Assembly (NCBI GenBank): GCA_947044405.1
Contig: CAMRHE010000012.1
Location: 7,994,001-8,058,000, forward strand
DNA length: 64,000 nucleotides
Origin: Leptodactylus fallax
Lineage: Eukaryota > Chordata > Amphibia > Anura > Leptodactylidae
Direction: 5' to 3'
Shown in pieces: positions 44,170 to 55,842 of this stretch. The notes below the pieces were generated by a model that worked only from the letters and a program-made list of their open reading frames with translations, was not told the origin of the DNA and ran no database searches. Positions within the stretch are counted from its first letter, which is position 1. The number at the start of each line of letters is the position of its first letter. A program made the position numbers and the translations under genes.

Positions 44170-44929
44170 CAGAAGATGTGTGATGTTACTTTCATTGTTA
44201 ATACCGTGTTGTTGATCTGATACTGAAGTAATGCAGTAAGAAGAATTCTTAAAAACTGTTTTATAACTTTGTGTATTGTGTATATTGTGCGACGATAACA
44301 GCGTGTGAAGCTAGTAGCATGGAAACTTTTGGGTGGGAGGGCGTCTTTCTATAATCCACCTCAGGCAGCAAAGAGACTAGGTTCACCACTGCTTAACAGC
44401 ATCAGCTATGGTAACCCTACAAGAACCACAAACACTACATTTATGAACAACATCCATCAAACTTTTTTCATCTTTGTATTGGCATTTGTAGAGTGATTTG
44501 CATAATCACTAATATGGTACATTCGTTTTAGATGACATGAAAAAATTAAAGAACATTGCCATGGTCCTGTCATCCCTGACAGATATACATAGTTGAAAAG
44601 TAAAAATAATCCATAAACTTAATTTATTTTAATCCCCTACTCTATGGACATCTGTAGTTCATAAAGAAACTATGCCCTAGAAATAATCTCTTGCATGAGT
44701 TATGTTGTTGCTTCTTAGGGATGTAGTTAAAAGCATAAAAGGTACCAAGTGTTGTCCAACTTTATTTAGTTTGGTTTGTTGATTCCAATTCATGATGACA
44801 GTTTCTTTTTGCAGAAGTTTCATGAACTAATATAACAGGTGTTAAATATCACAAGTAAGAAGTATAATACAAAAACACCACTAAAGGCTCAAGGTTTTTA
44901 TATAGATGTAGCACATTGGAAGAATGGTA
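44170..44929. other. No recognisable feature
   Basis: AT-rich sequence with short open frames only. Confidence 0.4.
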
Positions 44930-44980
44930 TGTTCTTGGTTGTCAGATATGTGGAGACCATAAAACAATGCTTTAAAAATA

Positions 44981-45888
44981 ATAATAATAATAGTCCTTTA
45001 ATAGTCCCACAATGGGGAAATTCAGTGTGTTACAGCAGCAAAGATAAGCAGATACAAATACAAATACAACATGTACAGGAATGTTCCAAGGTAAGAGGCA
45101 TTACATTGATAGCAGACAGACAGATAGGAAGTAGCAGAGGAGGGGCGGGGGGTTTAACAGGCAGAAAGATATTTCAGTTCTCTGTGTGTAATGATCTCCG
45201 CTTAGGTCGGTGTTGGTTGTACAGCCTAACCACGGTGGGGAGGAAAGACTTCCGATAGCGCTCCTTCTCACACTTAGGGTGGAGCAGTCGGTCACTGACA
45301 GTACTGCCCAGCGCTATCATGGTCTCATGCATGGGATGGGACTTCTTCTTCTGCATGGAGCTCACCACGGACAGTATCCTTTTGTCACCCACCACCTGCA
45401 CTGGGTCCAGTGGGCTCCCCAGGACAGAGCTGGCCCTTCTAATCAGCTTGTCAAGTTTATTTCTGTCCCTGGTTGATATACTGCTCCCCCAGCAGGCCAC
45501 TCCAAAGAAGATGGCTGATGCCACTACCGAGTTGAAGAAAGTCCTAAGAAGTGCCCCCCGGATTCCAAAGGCTCTCAGCTTCCTAAGCAGGTAAAGCCTG
45601 CTGTGGCCCTTCCTGTACAGGGCCTCCATATGATCTGCCCAGTCCAGCTTATTATTAAGGAGCAAACCCAGGTACTTATAGGTGTTCACAATCTCGATTC
45701 CCGTCCCCAGGATGTCCACTGGTTTAGGAGGGCATCTGCCTTTACGGAAGTCCACCACCATCTCCTTGGTCTTCCCCGCGTTAATCTTCAGGTGGTTCCG
45801 GTGGCACCAGTCCACAAAATCCCGGTTCAGTTCTCTGTACTCCCTGTCATCATCGTCTGTGATGAGGCCTACTATTGCAGAATCGTAG
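44981..45888 (-). mobile_element. 5'-truncated CR1/Rex1-type LINE
   Basis: The 3' end is the left border: read on the minus strand it is TGAATTTCCCCATTGTGGGA, CTATTAAAGGA and an (ATT)n tail. The 5' end is cut inside the RT frame. AAAAATA occurs on both sides (44,974-44,980 and 45,889-45,895), a likely target duplication. A second 3' end of the same family is at 54,231-54,538. Confidence 0.8.
45174..45888 (-). pseudogene. LINE ORF2, last part of RT and C-terminus
   Basis: An open frame of about 235 codons inside the truncated LINE. It starts in the palm, FYDSAIVGLITDDD, where relatives have the Y-DD motif; here the DD pair itself is changed to DS. It continues with FVDWCHRNHLKINAGKTKEM, VVDFRKG, NTYKYLGLLLNNKLDW (thumb) and LYLLRKLRAFG, and ends KERYRKSFLPTVVRLYNQHR. 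These blocks are typical for CR1/L2/Rex1-clade LINEs. The open frame extends upstream to 46,043 only through flanking sequence. A copy this short cannot move itself. Confidence 0.82.
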
Positions 45889-45932
45889 AAAAATAAAAGT
45901 GTTAGTAGTTTATTTTTGTCAATTAACAAAAT

Positions 45933-46164
45933 TAAGGCCTCCTGCACACAACCGTGTGCAGTCTCTGGATTAGTAAAAAAACGCACATATGACAGATGGA
46001 TTGGTATCTGTGTGTCATCCGTGATTTTCACTGACCCAAACAATCAAATGAGTTGACAGAGCCGCATTTACAGCAATAGGATCTGCGCCATAATTTGCTG
46101 CTCTCCAATTCAGCCGTGGATCCCCAATTGCGGATCAAAAGTACATTCATGTGCATGAGGCCTA
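45933..46164. mobile_element. MITE (TAAGGCCTCCTGCACAC ends)
   Basis: The left end is TAAGGCCTCCTGCACACAAC and the right end CATGTGCATGAGGCCTAA. The interior has TGTGTGTCATCCGTG. It interrupts the left arm of the Tc1 remnant; comparison with the other arm places the insertion after AACAAAAT. Confidence 0.65.
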
Positions 46165-46639
46165 AGTGAATGAACAAAAGTGAAATCTAAATCAAATCAA
46201 TATTTGGTGTGACCACATCACCTAGTCTGTCATGGAGAGTTCTAAAGTGTACACCCACAGAACAACAATTGTGGTTAGTTCTCCTAGTTGTATGGAACAA
46301 GAGTACCTAGAAGAATTGATGCTGTTTTTAACGCAAAGGGTGGTCACATTTGTTCATTCACTTTTCATTTTGTTAATTGACAAAAATAAACTATTAACAC
46401 TTTCAGCATTTTTGAAAGCATTCTTTCAGAATTTTACCCATACATGCCTAAAACTTTTGCACACTACTGTACCTCTCATTTATTGAGGAAAACCCATACC
46501 TCATATCCCACAGAATTTATAATTCTACAGATTTTTTTTACTAGCAATATTTAGTAGGAACAAATACCCTAACGTACCCACTAAATGTACAAGCATCAAA
46601 GAGTTACCTGTGAACACTGAGCAACAGTAATTAATTTAA

Positions 46640-47665
46640 CAAAGAAATAAGTTCAGGCAGGTCAAGGTGATATCAGATGCTCTTTTCATACAAGGAGTGC
46701 CCCTGAGTCCTCCGACATATCTCTTGAATATGCCTCCAAGACACCTAGGCTAAAAGACCTCCAGACAGACTCTTCCTCTATTTGTGCACAGTGGCCAAAA
46801 CCTTGATTGCCAAGCATTGGAGAGGTGTTAAAGGGGTATTCCCACATACATAACCATTTTTAATTTTGTAGATAATTAAAAGTTAAACATTTTTGCAAGT
46901 ATAAGTAATTAAACAATTTGCAGAGTTTTAAAGATTGTCTCTAAATATCTTGTGGTCACAGTCTTGTTGTCTTGATCGGTTGCCAATGGATACGACCATG
47001 AATACAGGATCTTTCTAAGGTCAGAAAATCAGCAATGGTTTCCTTATCGTGGCCGGGATATCTTCTCATACATGTAGTGTTTCTGCCTGATAACCTGTCC
47101 ACAATAAGGAAATCATGGCTGGGTTGTTGACAAGTCCCAGACCATATAAAGTTTCTGCATTTGTGGTCATATCCAATGGCAACCGATCAAGACAACAGAC
47201 TGTCACTGCTAAGATAGTTAGAGAAAATCTTTAAAACTCTGCAGAATTTTTAACTACTTATATTTGCAAAAATGTTTAACTTTTAATTATCTACAAATAG
47301 AGATATGATTATGTTCATGGGAATACCCCTTTAATCCCCCCAAGGGCACAGAACTATTATCTCGTATGAAAGATGTCCCTAGTCTTGAATTCCTGACTGC
47401 ATCCTACAATAATGGTGTTGAGGGCTTCCAGGCTATCTGGCACCTGTGAGACACATATTGTGTTCTGCAAGGTCTTTGACGATGTTTTCCCCCTCCTCCC
47501 TCCACCCCTCTCTTGCCTTCTTGTTTTCTCCTTTGTCTTTGGTTATCCCCATGTACTGTATGTGATATTGTTCATTGCATAGCCTTCTCCGTTTTAACTT
47601 TTTAGTCTCCATTATATTTTACATTTTTGTAAAACCATTCAATAAAAATTACAGTTCTAAAAAAA
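46640..47665 (+). pseudogene. L1-type LINE 3' end, interrupted by a T2 MITE
   Basis: With the MITE and one TTAA taken out, the frame reads TVAKTLIAKHWRG up to the insertion and VNPPKGTELLSRM after it, then EFLTASYNNGVEGFQAIWHL and a stop at about 47,447. This is the C-terminal end of an L1-clade ORF2 (the A-K-IA--W block). The 3' untranslated region follows, rich in CCTCC and CTTTG, and ends with TTCAATAAAAATTACAG and an A-rich tail near 47,660. Upstream of 46,750 the frame is less clear. The copy is 5'-truncated. Confidence 0.72.
46828..47334. mobile_element. T2/Kolobok-type MITE
   Basis: 507 bp including TTAA at both ends. The left end is TTAAAGGGGTATTCCCA and the right end TGGGAATACCCCTTTAA. 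The terminal inverted repeats are about 200 bp and include TAATTAAAAGTTAAACATTT and TTGCCAATGGATA. The TTAA duplication and TTAAAGGRR start are the marks of the T2 MITE family described in Xenopus. It is inserted in an L1 copy. Confidence 0.88.
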
Positions 47666-49154
47666 ATAATAATTTCAGGCAACATTGTCTCCTCACAAAA
47701 TCTATAACACAAAGAGGCTTTCTGAGGAATATAATATTATAAATTCATAATCATTTTCTTTCATTTGAGATACATAAGGTTGTCTTCAAGCAAGGTAAAT
47801 CAACTATAGCTATTTATTCGTGCTTCATTTACCCCTTAAAGGCTCTCTTCTGTGTTTAGATTGAGGCCATATGTTTTCAGATACCAAAGGAATAATATTC
47901 TGGCATTGATGTAGTGTAGCTGTAAAAAGATGAAGCCAGTTTCAAGGCACGCGTAAGAATGAGCCAATTAAGTTATCTCTCCTACTGTATTACTGAAGAA
48001 TAGTCACTCACTACCAAACATCACAGCTCAATATTCAAAGATACTGACATATAGACATGCTTATGTATCAGTAACAGAATGGGCTATAATGAGATGCTTT
48101 GGGATTTTAGAAGCAGAACAATGTATTACAATGTTTATTACTGTCACACTAAAGTATTTAAGGCTGTGGCAAAAATAGTTCAATATGTACTCTCTGTAAC
48201 ATAATGCATTACCTCTTGAAGAATGGATTCCCTGTTATTAACCTTGAGCTAGTTAGACTCATAAAATATTCTTTATTGGATATTACTTTAGTTCAATTAA
48301 CCTTAAGTTGTGCCTGTCTTAAATTATTTCACAAAAATCCATGCCATAGTCGATAAAAGCCACATAGTAATATTTTAAGGAAATTGTAAATTTCATATTT
48401 TTCCTAATACTTCATATTACAGAGAAATGATACTGTATGTAAATTTATTGTTAGAAAATCTAATTTTTATGAGTGTCTCTGTAGTTGTTTTCGTCAGATA
48501 TTATACATAAAATAAAATTAATGTTAAAACAATCAGAGCTATTTTCATAGTAATGGCATGTACAAATAAAAATAAATATATAAATATAAAATATTTATTT
48601 AATATGCATATATTTTCTGAAAACAGGCACCTGGCACAATGTCAAGATGCCACAGAACACGTTAGATGCTTTAATTTTGCAGCTGTTGGCTTCCTGCTCT
48701 ACCTTTCTATAACCTGTAGGCCACAGGCCTGTATTAGTTTACTACCCCCAGGTACCCTGGCAACAACTAAGACATAAAGGTACAGAGGCAGGTGGGCACA
48801 ATGATGTCACTACATAGTGTCTCCTGAGCTTGGACGCAGATCTCCTGTGGTGACAGCTCATTGTAGGCTGCAGGCACACTTTACCTGCATTGGGTAAGCT
48901 GTCACCTTTGTTTATATACAGAGTGGTTGCAGCAGGATGTCAAATCTGCGGGACCCCAGCAGCCAAATGCTGTATACTGCTGTACTGTTGAGAGCGGTGA
49001 TTGGCTTCAGTGTTCCTGTGAAGTGAGGGCTGGCCCAGTGCTGTAACAGAGAGGAGGATGTAGGTAAGTGTCTGTGCATTTTTATTTTATAACCCTCCCC
49101 TGATGTATGCATTCAAATTTCTGATCCCAGACAACCCCTTTAAGATGGCCCAAG
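47666..49154. other. No firm feature
   Basis: AT-rich sequence to about 48,780, then a moderately GC-rich block (48,790-49,140) with GTGATTGGCTTCAG, GTAGGTAAGTG and the ending CAACCCCTTTAA, probably a dispersed repeat with a T2-like right end at 49,132-49,142. Confidence 0.4.
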
Positions 49155-50165
49155 AAAGGTATTATTAATGACAGGGACACACAGATATATTGTTAATTTA
49201 AAGATACATACAGGGTATTATTCATTTACAGGGAATTTTTATATTATATATTTTATAACTAGGGGTAGAGCATGACAAGGGCATTGCCAAGTTGTTCCAT
49301 GTTAAATAATGACATGAGACAGGATGGATTAAATCGGCCACAGCAGACGTTTTATTGAATAATTATAAATAACATTTTAAAGTGCCAACATAATACCAAA
49401 CCCAACAATAACCCGTAGACAATATAATGTCTACCCCCCAAATGTAAACAATGACCCTGATGACTCAACGAAGGAGGTCATCGGAGCCCAAAACCTGTTT
49501 AACCAGCTATATATAGGTTCCCCTAGCACCAGGAATATTACCCCCAGCTGTTACCCACAAGCTCGGGGGCACTAATCTCTTAAAGCTCTTTGGTGCTTGT
49601 GATCCCGTCCAGTCCATTACAGCATAAACCCATCAAGAACCACCAAATGGCCCGGGGAGTCCAGCTCCTACTGTGGGACCCTCCCCACCACAACCATTTG
49701 CATACCCCTCCATCTTCGAGCCCCCCCCCCCCCCGCCAAGCTACTGTGACAAGCAAAACCCCAATATCAGCAAATAAGGGAGGGTGGGTGGGAGCTGACT
49801 AGCACCAAAGTTCACGCTCTTTCTTTATGTACCCCCACGTCCCCCCCTGCTCCCCCCTCTACGTCACCTTCCAATGGCCAAATTAACCCCTTCCTGTCCT
49901 TCCCCTATCCTCTCTTGGCTGGCATCCCTGTCATGTAGGCTTTCCTTTTAAGGCATAGCCTTTAGTCCGGCCTTTCTGGATGGGGACTTGATGTGTAGGT
50001 GAAGAAAATGTGGGTCAGGTGTCAAGAAAAGTGAGGAGCCAAAGATGTCTATGTTGCTAATTTTACAGAGACAAGTCAGGGCTGAAAGAAGTGGCCATGC
50101 AGTCCAGTCCAGATGAACAGGAAATATGAAAAACCATCTGTAAGTCACTATATTTTTCCTGTACT
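49155..50165. repeat. Dispersed repeat, copy C, with an insertion
   Basis: The left part (GGTATTATTAATGACAGGGA, GGGTATTATTCATTTA, TTTTATAACTAGGGGTAG) and the right part (GATGGGGACTTGATGTG, AATGTGGGTCAGGTG, AGCCAAAGATGTCTATG, CATCTGTAAGTCACTA) are co-linear with copies A and B. They are separated by about 700 bp that A and B lack. Confidence 0.7.
49275..49975. mobile_element. Unassigned ~700-bp insertion in copy C
   Basis: The insert begins near TGACAAGGGCATTGCC and ends near CCGGCCTTTCTG. It is C-rich on the plus strand, with a run of C at about 49,720-49,735, and contains TATATATAGG (49,509-49,518). No terminal repeats, target duplication or coding sequence could be made out. It could be an LTR or another non-autonomous retroelement; this is open. 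Confidence 0.45.
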
Positions 50166-50289
50166 GTATTTATATCTATCACTATATGGTCACTGTATAA
50201 CTGGGTTAGGGACCCATTTAGATATGTTTGCCAACCCGTGATGAACCTCTAGCTAAACCTCTGATCAAAACATAATTTTTTTATTTAAA

Positions 50290-51540
50290 AAAAAAATAAA
50301 ATGGCTTGCAGCGAAAATTTGAAAAGCCAAGCCTCAGGCACAGTAGTTCCTCTTGTGGATGGGTTCTTCTTTTTGGAGGAGATATTCTGGCTTGGCTTTA
50401 TTCCTAGATTATTCCACTAGGTTTCAGGAAAATCAGGCATTGCTCTACAGCAATGTCAGTGCCCACTTTCGGACTACCCTTGACAGGCATAATTTCTCAG
50501 GGTCCATGAGGGCTAATTTCTGCTCTGTACACCCATCTCCTGGAAACTAAATTGAAATCTACACAGTTGGCAGTAGAGAGCAAATGGCGTCTACAACTTC
50601 AAGATTTATCCTCATAAGAATGAGATGAAGTCCTGGAATCACCAGTTTATGTATCCCATTCAATTAATTACCATATGATCCAACTATTCTTTGTGCATCA
50701 ATGTTCTCAGATGTGCATATATAAAATGGGACATGTTCCCAATGATAGATGTAACAGGTGCGCTAGCCCACATGCAGATTTCTGGCACATAGTTTAGGAT
50801 TGCCCCTGTATTAGTTCATTTTAGAGGGAAGTAATCACTACATTGATCAGCATTGTTATGATTCTGATGCTGGCTACTTCAAGAATCTGGCTATTGGGCC
50901 TTCTGTAGGAATCGGACTGGACACACCATACATGTGTATTCCTGCGGGAGTGTTCATTCCTTTGCTAGGAAAGCTATTCTGACTAGCTGGATGGGATATA
51001 AACTCTGAACAGTGAAACAATGAAACAAGTTAGTTAATAACACAAATCAATATGAGAAAGTGGTATATAAACATAGAAGCTGCCCCCCAGAAGTTCTCAA
51101 AAGAATGAGATGGTGCGACACTCCACTGACTCATTCCTCCGTTAGGTCATTAAGGGCTAAATAATCATGATACCTCTCCACAATGCTGAGTAAATGGTCT
51201 TGATCTCCTACCTATCCAGTATATAGTATAGTGTATCTTAAGGTTGTCTCTGTATGGTACAAAACATGTGCAATGTTTTGTTCTGTTAGAACATGCTTAT
51301 TGTTCAACTGTTGTATGCAATATAATGACTGTGTGATATGTATGAGGTCATTGTATTGTTCCCTGATTGTAACCTACTGTAATATAGTGGAATTTTAATC
51401 TTCTACATACCCTTTGAGTCCTTTGTTCAATGCTGTTTACTGAATTTTCATAGATTATTACAGTGAAATGCTTTGTTCTACTTATTGATATATACACTAT
51501 ATTGCATTGTGAGGTCAATAAAACGAGTTTAAAAAATATA
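50290..51540 (+). pseudogene. Degenerate L1-type LINE, 3' part
   Basis: Near 50,737-50,820 the frame reads DRCNRCASPHADFWHIV, a stop, then DCPCISSF: this is the C-x-x-C...H...C-P segment near the end of L1-clade ORF2. Upstream the sequence is degenerate with several stops. Downstream a 3' region ends with GGTCAATAAAACGAG and an A/TA-rich tail at 51,528-51,550. It is an old copy on the plus strand. The left border is approximate. Confidence 0.6.
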
Positions 51541-51550
51541 TATATATATA

Positions 51551-52493
51551 TTCCAAGAAAAATAATCCACATCCATCACTCTGCCTCCAAATACCAAAGT
51601 TGGTATTGGATGAGCTTCAAAAGATTACAACCCTTAAAAAGAATGACAATTTGAAAGATGTACAAAGGAGCACTGGAGAGATATGGTTTTCAAAATGGAT
51701 GACAAAAGGAGGCAACATAATAATATGGTCAGTGAAATAAATTAAAAAGAGGCTATAAGACAATTTTATAATAAAATAAATTAATTAATACACTGTGAGC
51801 AATCTACTGAATAGAGTAGTAATGTGTAGGCTGGACCATTGCTTCATTCACTTCTGTAGGACTGTTGGAGTGCTGTAGTCATCTGTCCCTGTCATCTCCT
51901 GTGGATAGGGGATACAGTAATTGTCATTGGTGGATATTGGGGAAACCCCTTTAACTTTCTATATAGGTGCATTTTTCATAAGGATGATCTTGAGGCTAGA
52001 ATTGGATCTCTGAAGGAAAGCTTAACTTTACATTTTCTTAACATCTTGCTTTCAGATATGTCAGAAGTATACAGCGGGATTATTCCCTGATTTATTGCTT
52101 TGACTACCAATGACTAACACTATACAGCCATGCATTGACATACTGTACATCAGTTATCAGGCAATACCAGCCCAGTATATGTCAAAAAATGCTCTTTTGG
52201 AATATACTGGGTGTATGGAGGTCTATAAACAAATAATCCTTCTCATACTGCCAAGTGTGAAAAGAGGGTTATTTTGCTTTTTATTGTGACTCATTTGTAG
52301 ATGAATGCTATACTGGTTGAGGTTTTAGTTTGATATACAGTAGGTTTTTAATGGGACACAGACTTCAGAGATGCAAGTGTAGTTAGAAACCCATCACATT
52401 TATATAAATAGTGCACTGTATTTTATATAATGTTGTTTTATGGTTCAGGCATCTTGCTGAGCCCAGCTTCCTAAGTAGATGAAAGAAACAATG
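51551..52493. other. One T2-like right end, rest unassigned
   Basis: GGGGAAACCCCTTTAA ends at 51,954 and looks like a T2-type right end; a left partner was not found. The remainder is AT-rich and unassigned. Confidence 0.35.
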
Positions 52494-52737
52494 TAAGGCT
52501 GGATTCACACTAGTGCTTAAACTCCGTTTGGGGTTTCCGTCCCTGAACCCGTTTAAAAATTGCAGAGAGAAAAGCGCTTTTCTCTTCGCATTTTTTGCCC
52601 CTTTCGGGCGGAAACCAGGCAGAAACCCAGCGGATCCCATTATAGTAACCGCTTTTCTAATCGGATTAGGTTTCCATTCTGGGGGTCCCCAAGTGGACCC
52701 CCCAAATGGAAATCCGAACACAGGTGTGAACCTAGCA
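52494..52737. mobile_element. MITE (TAAGGCTGGATTCACAC ends)
   Basis: The left end is TAAGGCTGGATTCACACTAG, and the reverse complement of the right end is TGCTAGGTTCACACCTG. The interior has a palindrome GGGGGTCCCC/GGACCCCCC near 52,680-52,703. No coding capacity. Confidence 0.6.
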
Positions 52738-54050
52738 TCAACGAATAACTATACACTAGAATTCTGGCATAATTTTACCTCTCATTTTTTATTTGTTTTA
52801 GGCACTTTCTAACGGTTTGTGTACCTAGTATTACATGTGGGCAGGACTTGTTAAAAAGGGGGCTTAATATGCTAGCTGTAAGCCAAAAATTGCACTAAAA
52901 TTTCGGAATTTGCACCAAAACTTCAGCCAATGTGTTAAATTTTTGTTCCAAAATTCTGTTGTAAACTAAGCCAACTAATAAGTGGTGGGAATTTAGCCTA
53001 GATTTTCACTGGTGTGTCAATATAGGGTTAGAGTAGGCAGCCTAAAATTGCACCAAATTTTCAAACAGCATTAGACACTTCGGAAAATCTGGTGCAGTTT
53101 AAGACTTTGCACTGTATAAAAGTTAGACAGTTTTAGTTTATCTGCCCCACTGTTTCTTTCTCTAAACCCACACTACTGAAAAATGACTTTGCTCCAGTTC
53201 TACTGCACGTCACCTTCCTTAGGGACTCTACTATTGTACTGTATAGTAGAATGTTTGAGCACAACTCTTCTGTCAGTGTTTCTTGTCTTGCATACACATA
53301 CCTGAATTTCATCTGGTAATAATCTTTTGTTCAAGTTTAAACTCAAGCAAATTACAGGTCACTTTTGGGTCATATTTCAACAAGCAGAGTGAAGTAAGTA
53401 CAAATTTACTGTGTCACTTCCAAGAACCCCTGCAACACTTTCATCATTTTAAGTACGATTACTAAGAACTTGTCATTTTTTCAGCTTCTTAGGATCAATT
53501 TTGCAGCAATAATCTAATTACATAATAATTAATAATATTACATATGCATTCTCCATAAATGTTGCTACTTTCAATAAACATTAAGTATAGTGATTCAAAC
53601 AGGACATAATAGCACCTACTAATAGTTGCTGAAGGTGCCCTCCATATCTCCTACTGTAGATAAAGCTAAAGTATTGTTTACTGTTAGCTCAATGAGTATT
53701 CAAAGTCAAGCAGTGTCCAAACATGGCTGCTGAAGGAGTGTCATGTGACCTGTCTTGTCCATCAGCAGCCACTATTGACTAACACTGTGGGCACACTGTG
53801 CATGAGCTATTTCCTCTAGACGACAACAGAGTTACTGTAGGGGGTCACTAACTGACGAGCTGAGTAACAGGACCCTTATTCACCTTCCATGTCTGGATGT
53901 GCATTCACTGCTAATGCACTGAAACCTGACAATAAACCACACTGCAGCTGTATCTACATCTATTGGTTATTGTTGATCTTCATCAGTCCTGCTGTTTTAA
54001 GTGATTGACAGTACTATCGAGGGGGATTTCCAAAATTTATATATTGATAA
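52738..54050. other. No recognisable feature
   Basis: AT-rich sequence with short open frames only. Confidence 0.4.
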
Positions 54051-54230
54051 CCGTGGTGGCAAACCTATGGCACGTGTGCCAGAGAGGGCACTCAGAACCC
54101 TCTCTGTGGGCATGCTCGCCATCGCCCCAGGCAGGCTCCTGGATCACTCGCTAACGGGGAATCCAGGACAGCTGTCCCAGATTCCCTGGCAAGTGCTTCT
54201 TTCAGGTGTATGTGCAAATTACGTCATTCA

Positions 54231-54538
54231 TAATAATAATAATAATAATAATCCTTTAATAGTCCCAACATGGGGAAATTCAGTGTGTTACAGCAGCAAA
54301 GATATGCAATGCAAAGATAAGCAATACAAGTACAAATACAATATATACAAAAACGTTCCAAGGTAGAGGCAATTACAGTGATAGTAGACAGACAGATAGA
54401 AAGGTACAGATAAAGAAATAGCAGAGGGGGGTGGGGGGTGGAGATACCACAATCGAAAGATATTTCAGTTCTCTGTATGGACTAATCTCCGCTTAGGTCG
54501 TTGCTGGTTGTACAGCCTAATCGCAGCGGGGAGGAAAG
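54231..54538 (-). mobile_element. 3' end of the CR1/Rex1-type LINE
   Basis: Same 3' end as the LINE at 44,981-45,888: (ATT)n, CCTTTAATAGTCCCA on the plus strand, GGGGAAATTCAGTGTGTTAC, and GATATTTCAGTTCTCTGT up to GGGGAGGAAAG. Only about 300 bp are present. Confidence 0.78.
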
Positions 54539-54613
54539 CGCTTGTTTTGTGGTGGAAAAAGAAGGCTGTCCGGCTGCTCTTTGTGGGAGTGCAGGTAAGT
54601 ACAGGAGCATGTT

Positions 54614-55275
54614 AAACTGTGTGGGGGCCACTGTGGAGTATATTATGTTCCACATTATACTATGGAACACATTATACTATGTCGGGCGCCACTGTGGAGC
54701 ACATTATACTATGTTGGGGGCCACTGTGGAGCACATTATACTATGTTGGGGGCCACTGTGGAGCACATTATACTATGTTGGGGGCCACTGTGGAGCACAT
54801 TATACTATGTCGGGAGCCACTGTGGAGCACATTATACTATGTCGGGGGCCACTGTGGAGCACATTATACTATGTCGGGCGCCACTGTGGAGCACATTATA
54901 CTATGTCGGGCGCCACTGTGGAGCACATTATACTATGTCGGGGGCCACTGTGGAGCACATTATACTATGTTGGGGGCCACTGTGGAGCACATTATACTAT
55001 GTTGGGGGCCACTGTGGAGAACATTGTATTGTCTGGGGGTCACTGTGGAGCACATTGTACTGTGTGGAGGCCACTGTGGAGCAGATTGTAGTGTCAGAGG
55101 GTCACTATGGAGCACATTGTACTGTTTGGGGGTCACTGTGGAGCACATTGTGCTGTCTGGGGGGTCACTGTGGAGCACATTCTACTGTTTGGAGGCCACT
55201 GCAGAGCACATTTTACTGTGTGGGGGCCACTGTGGGGCAGATCGTACTCCGAGGGGGCTACTGTGGGGCAGATTG
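54614..55275. repeat. 32-bp minisatellite, about 20 units
   Basis: Tandem units of GGGGGCCACTGTGGAGCACA plus TTATACTATGTT. The first dozen units are close to identical; units after about 55,020 are more diverged. Because 32 is not a multiple of 3 and the unit has no stop, all three plus-strand frames stay open for about 200 codons. These frames are not genes. Confidence 0.92.
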
Positions 55276-55506
55276 TACTGGCACTTTGTAATAAATTAGT
55301 GGGTTTTGGGTTGTAGTTTGGGCACTCGGTCTCTAAAAGGTTTGCCATCAATGACCTATAAGATAGGTCATCAATAAGTGATCAATGGGGGTCCGACAAA
55401 CAGTACACCCATTGATCAGCTGTGTGTCCTTGTCCAAATGAAACTTGAAGCACTTATTAGTAATAGAAACAAACTCAGGGCACGTTGCACTTAATTTGCA
55501 TAATGA

Positions 55507-55842
55507 ATAAAAGGGGTTTTGTCATTACACACATTTATCCCAGAGGATGAAGGATAAGTATCAGATCACTAGAGATCCAACTGCTGGGACCCCCAGCAAT
55601 CGGTAGAATGGAGTCCAAAAGTCCCCCTGCATCCTCCTTGTGAATGTAGCACTAGTGCACTTGTCTGACTGGTACTCCATTCACTTCTATGGGCTTCAGG
55701 AGATTGTGGTCTTTGAAGCCCCACAGAAGTAGGATGCAGGAAAACTTTCGGATTTCTTTTCTCCTGGACTCCTTGTTATCTAACACTTATTCCCTATTCT
55801 GTGTATAGGGGATAAGTGTATGTAATGACAAAACCTCTTTAA
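55507..55842. mobile_element. T2-like MITE
   Basis: The left end is AAAAGGGGTTTTGTCATTAC and the reverse complement of the right end is TTAAAGAGGTTTTGTCATTA. Length about 336 bp. TTAA is intact on the right; on the left it is ATAA. The middle contains CTCCATTCACTTCTATGGG. Confidence 0.7.

Larger units (their letters stand above)
44930..46469. mobile_element. Tc1-type remnant interrupted by a LINE and a MITE
   Basis: The right end reads CTAAAACTTTTGCACACTAC and CTG, followed by TA (46,470-46,471). An inverted repeat pairs 45,893-45,931 (AAAGTGTTAGTAGTTTATTT onward) with 46,355-46,393. The left arm continues outside a LINE insertion (CAATGCTTTAAAAAT at 44,964-44,978) and inside a MITE insertion (GTGAATGAACAAAAGTG at 46,166). 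The central region is too short to encode a transposase. Confidence 0.72.
54051..55353. mobile_element. Non-autonomous hAT element with LINE tail and minisatellite
   Basis: The left end is CCGTGGTGGCAAACCTATGG; the reverse complement of the right end is CATTGATGGCAAACCTTTTA. Flanking octamers ATTGATAA and ACCTATAA agree at 5 of 8 positions, a decayed duplication at best. Inside are a LINE 3' end (54,231-54,538) and a long minisatellite. No transposase. Confidence 0.7.

Noticed and set aside
54501..55299. Three overlapping open frames of about 200 codons with repeated HCGAHYTM-like peptides
   Set aside because: They are the same 32-bp tandem unit read in all three plus-strand frames; the unit lacks stops. 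No start context or unique domain.
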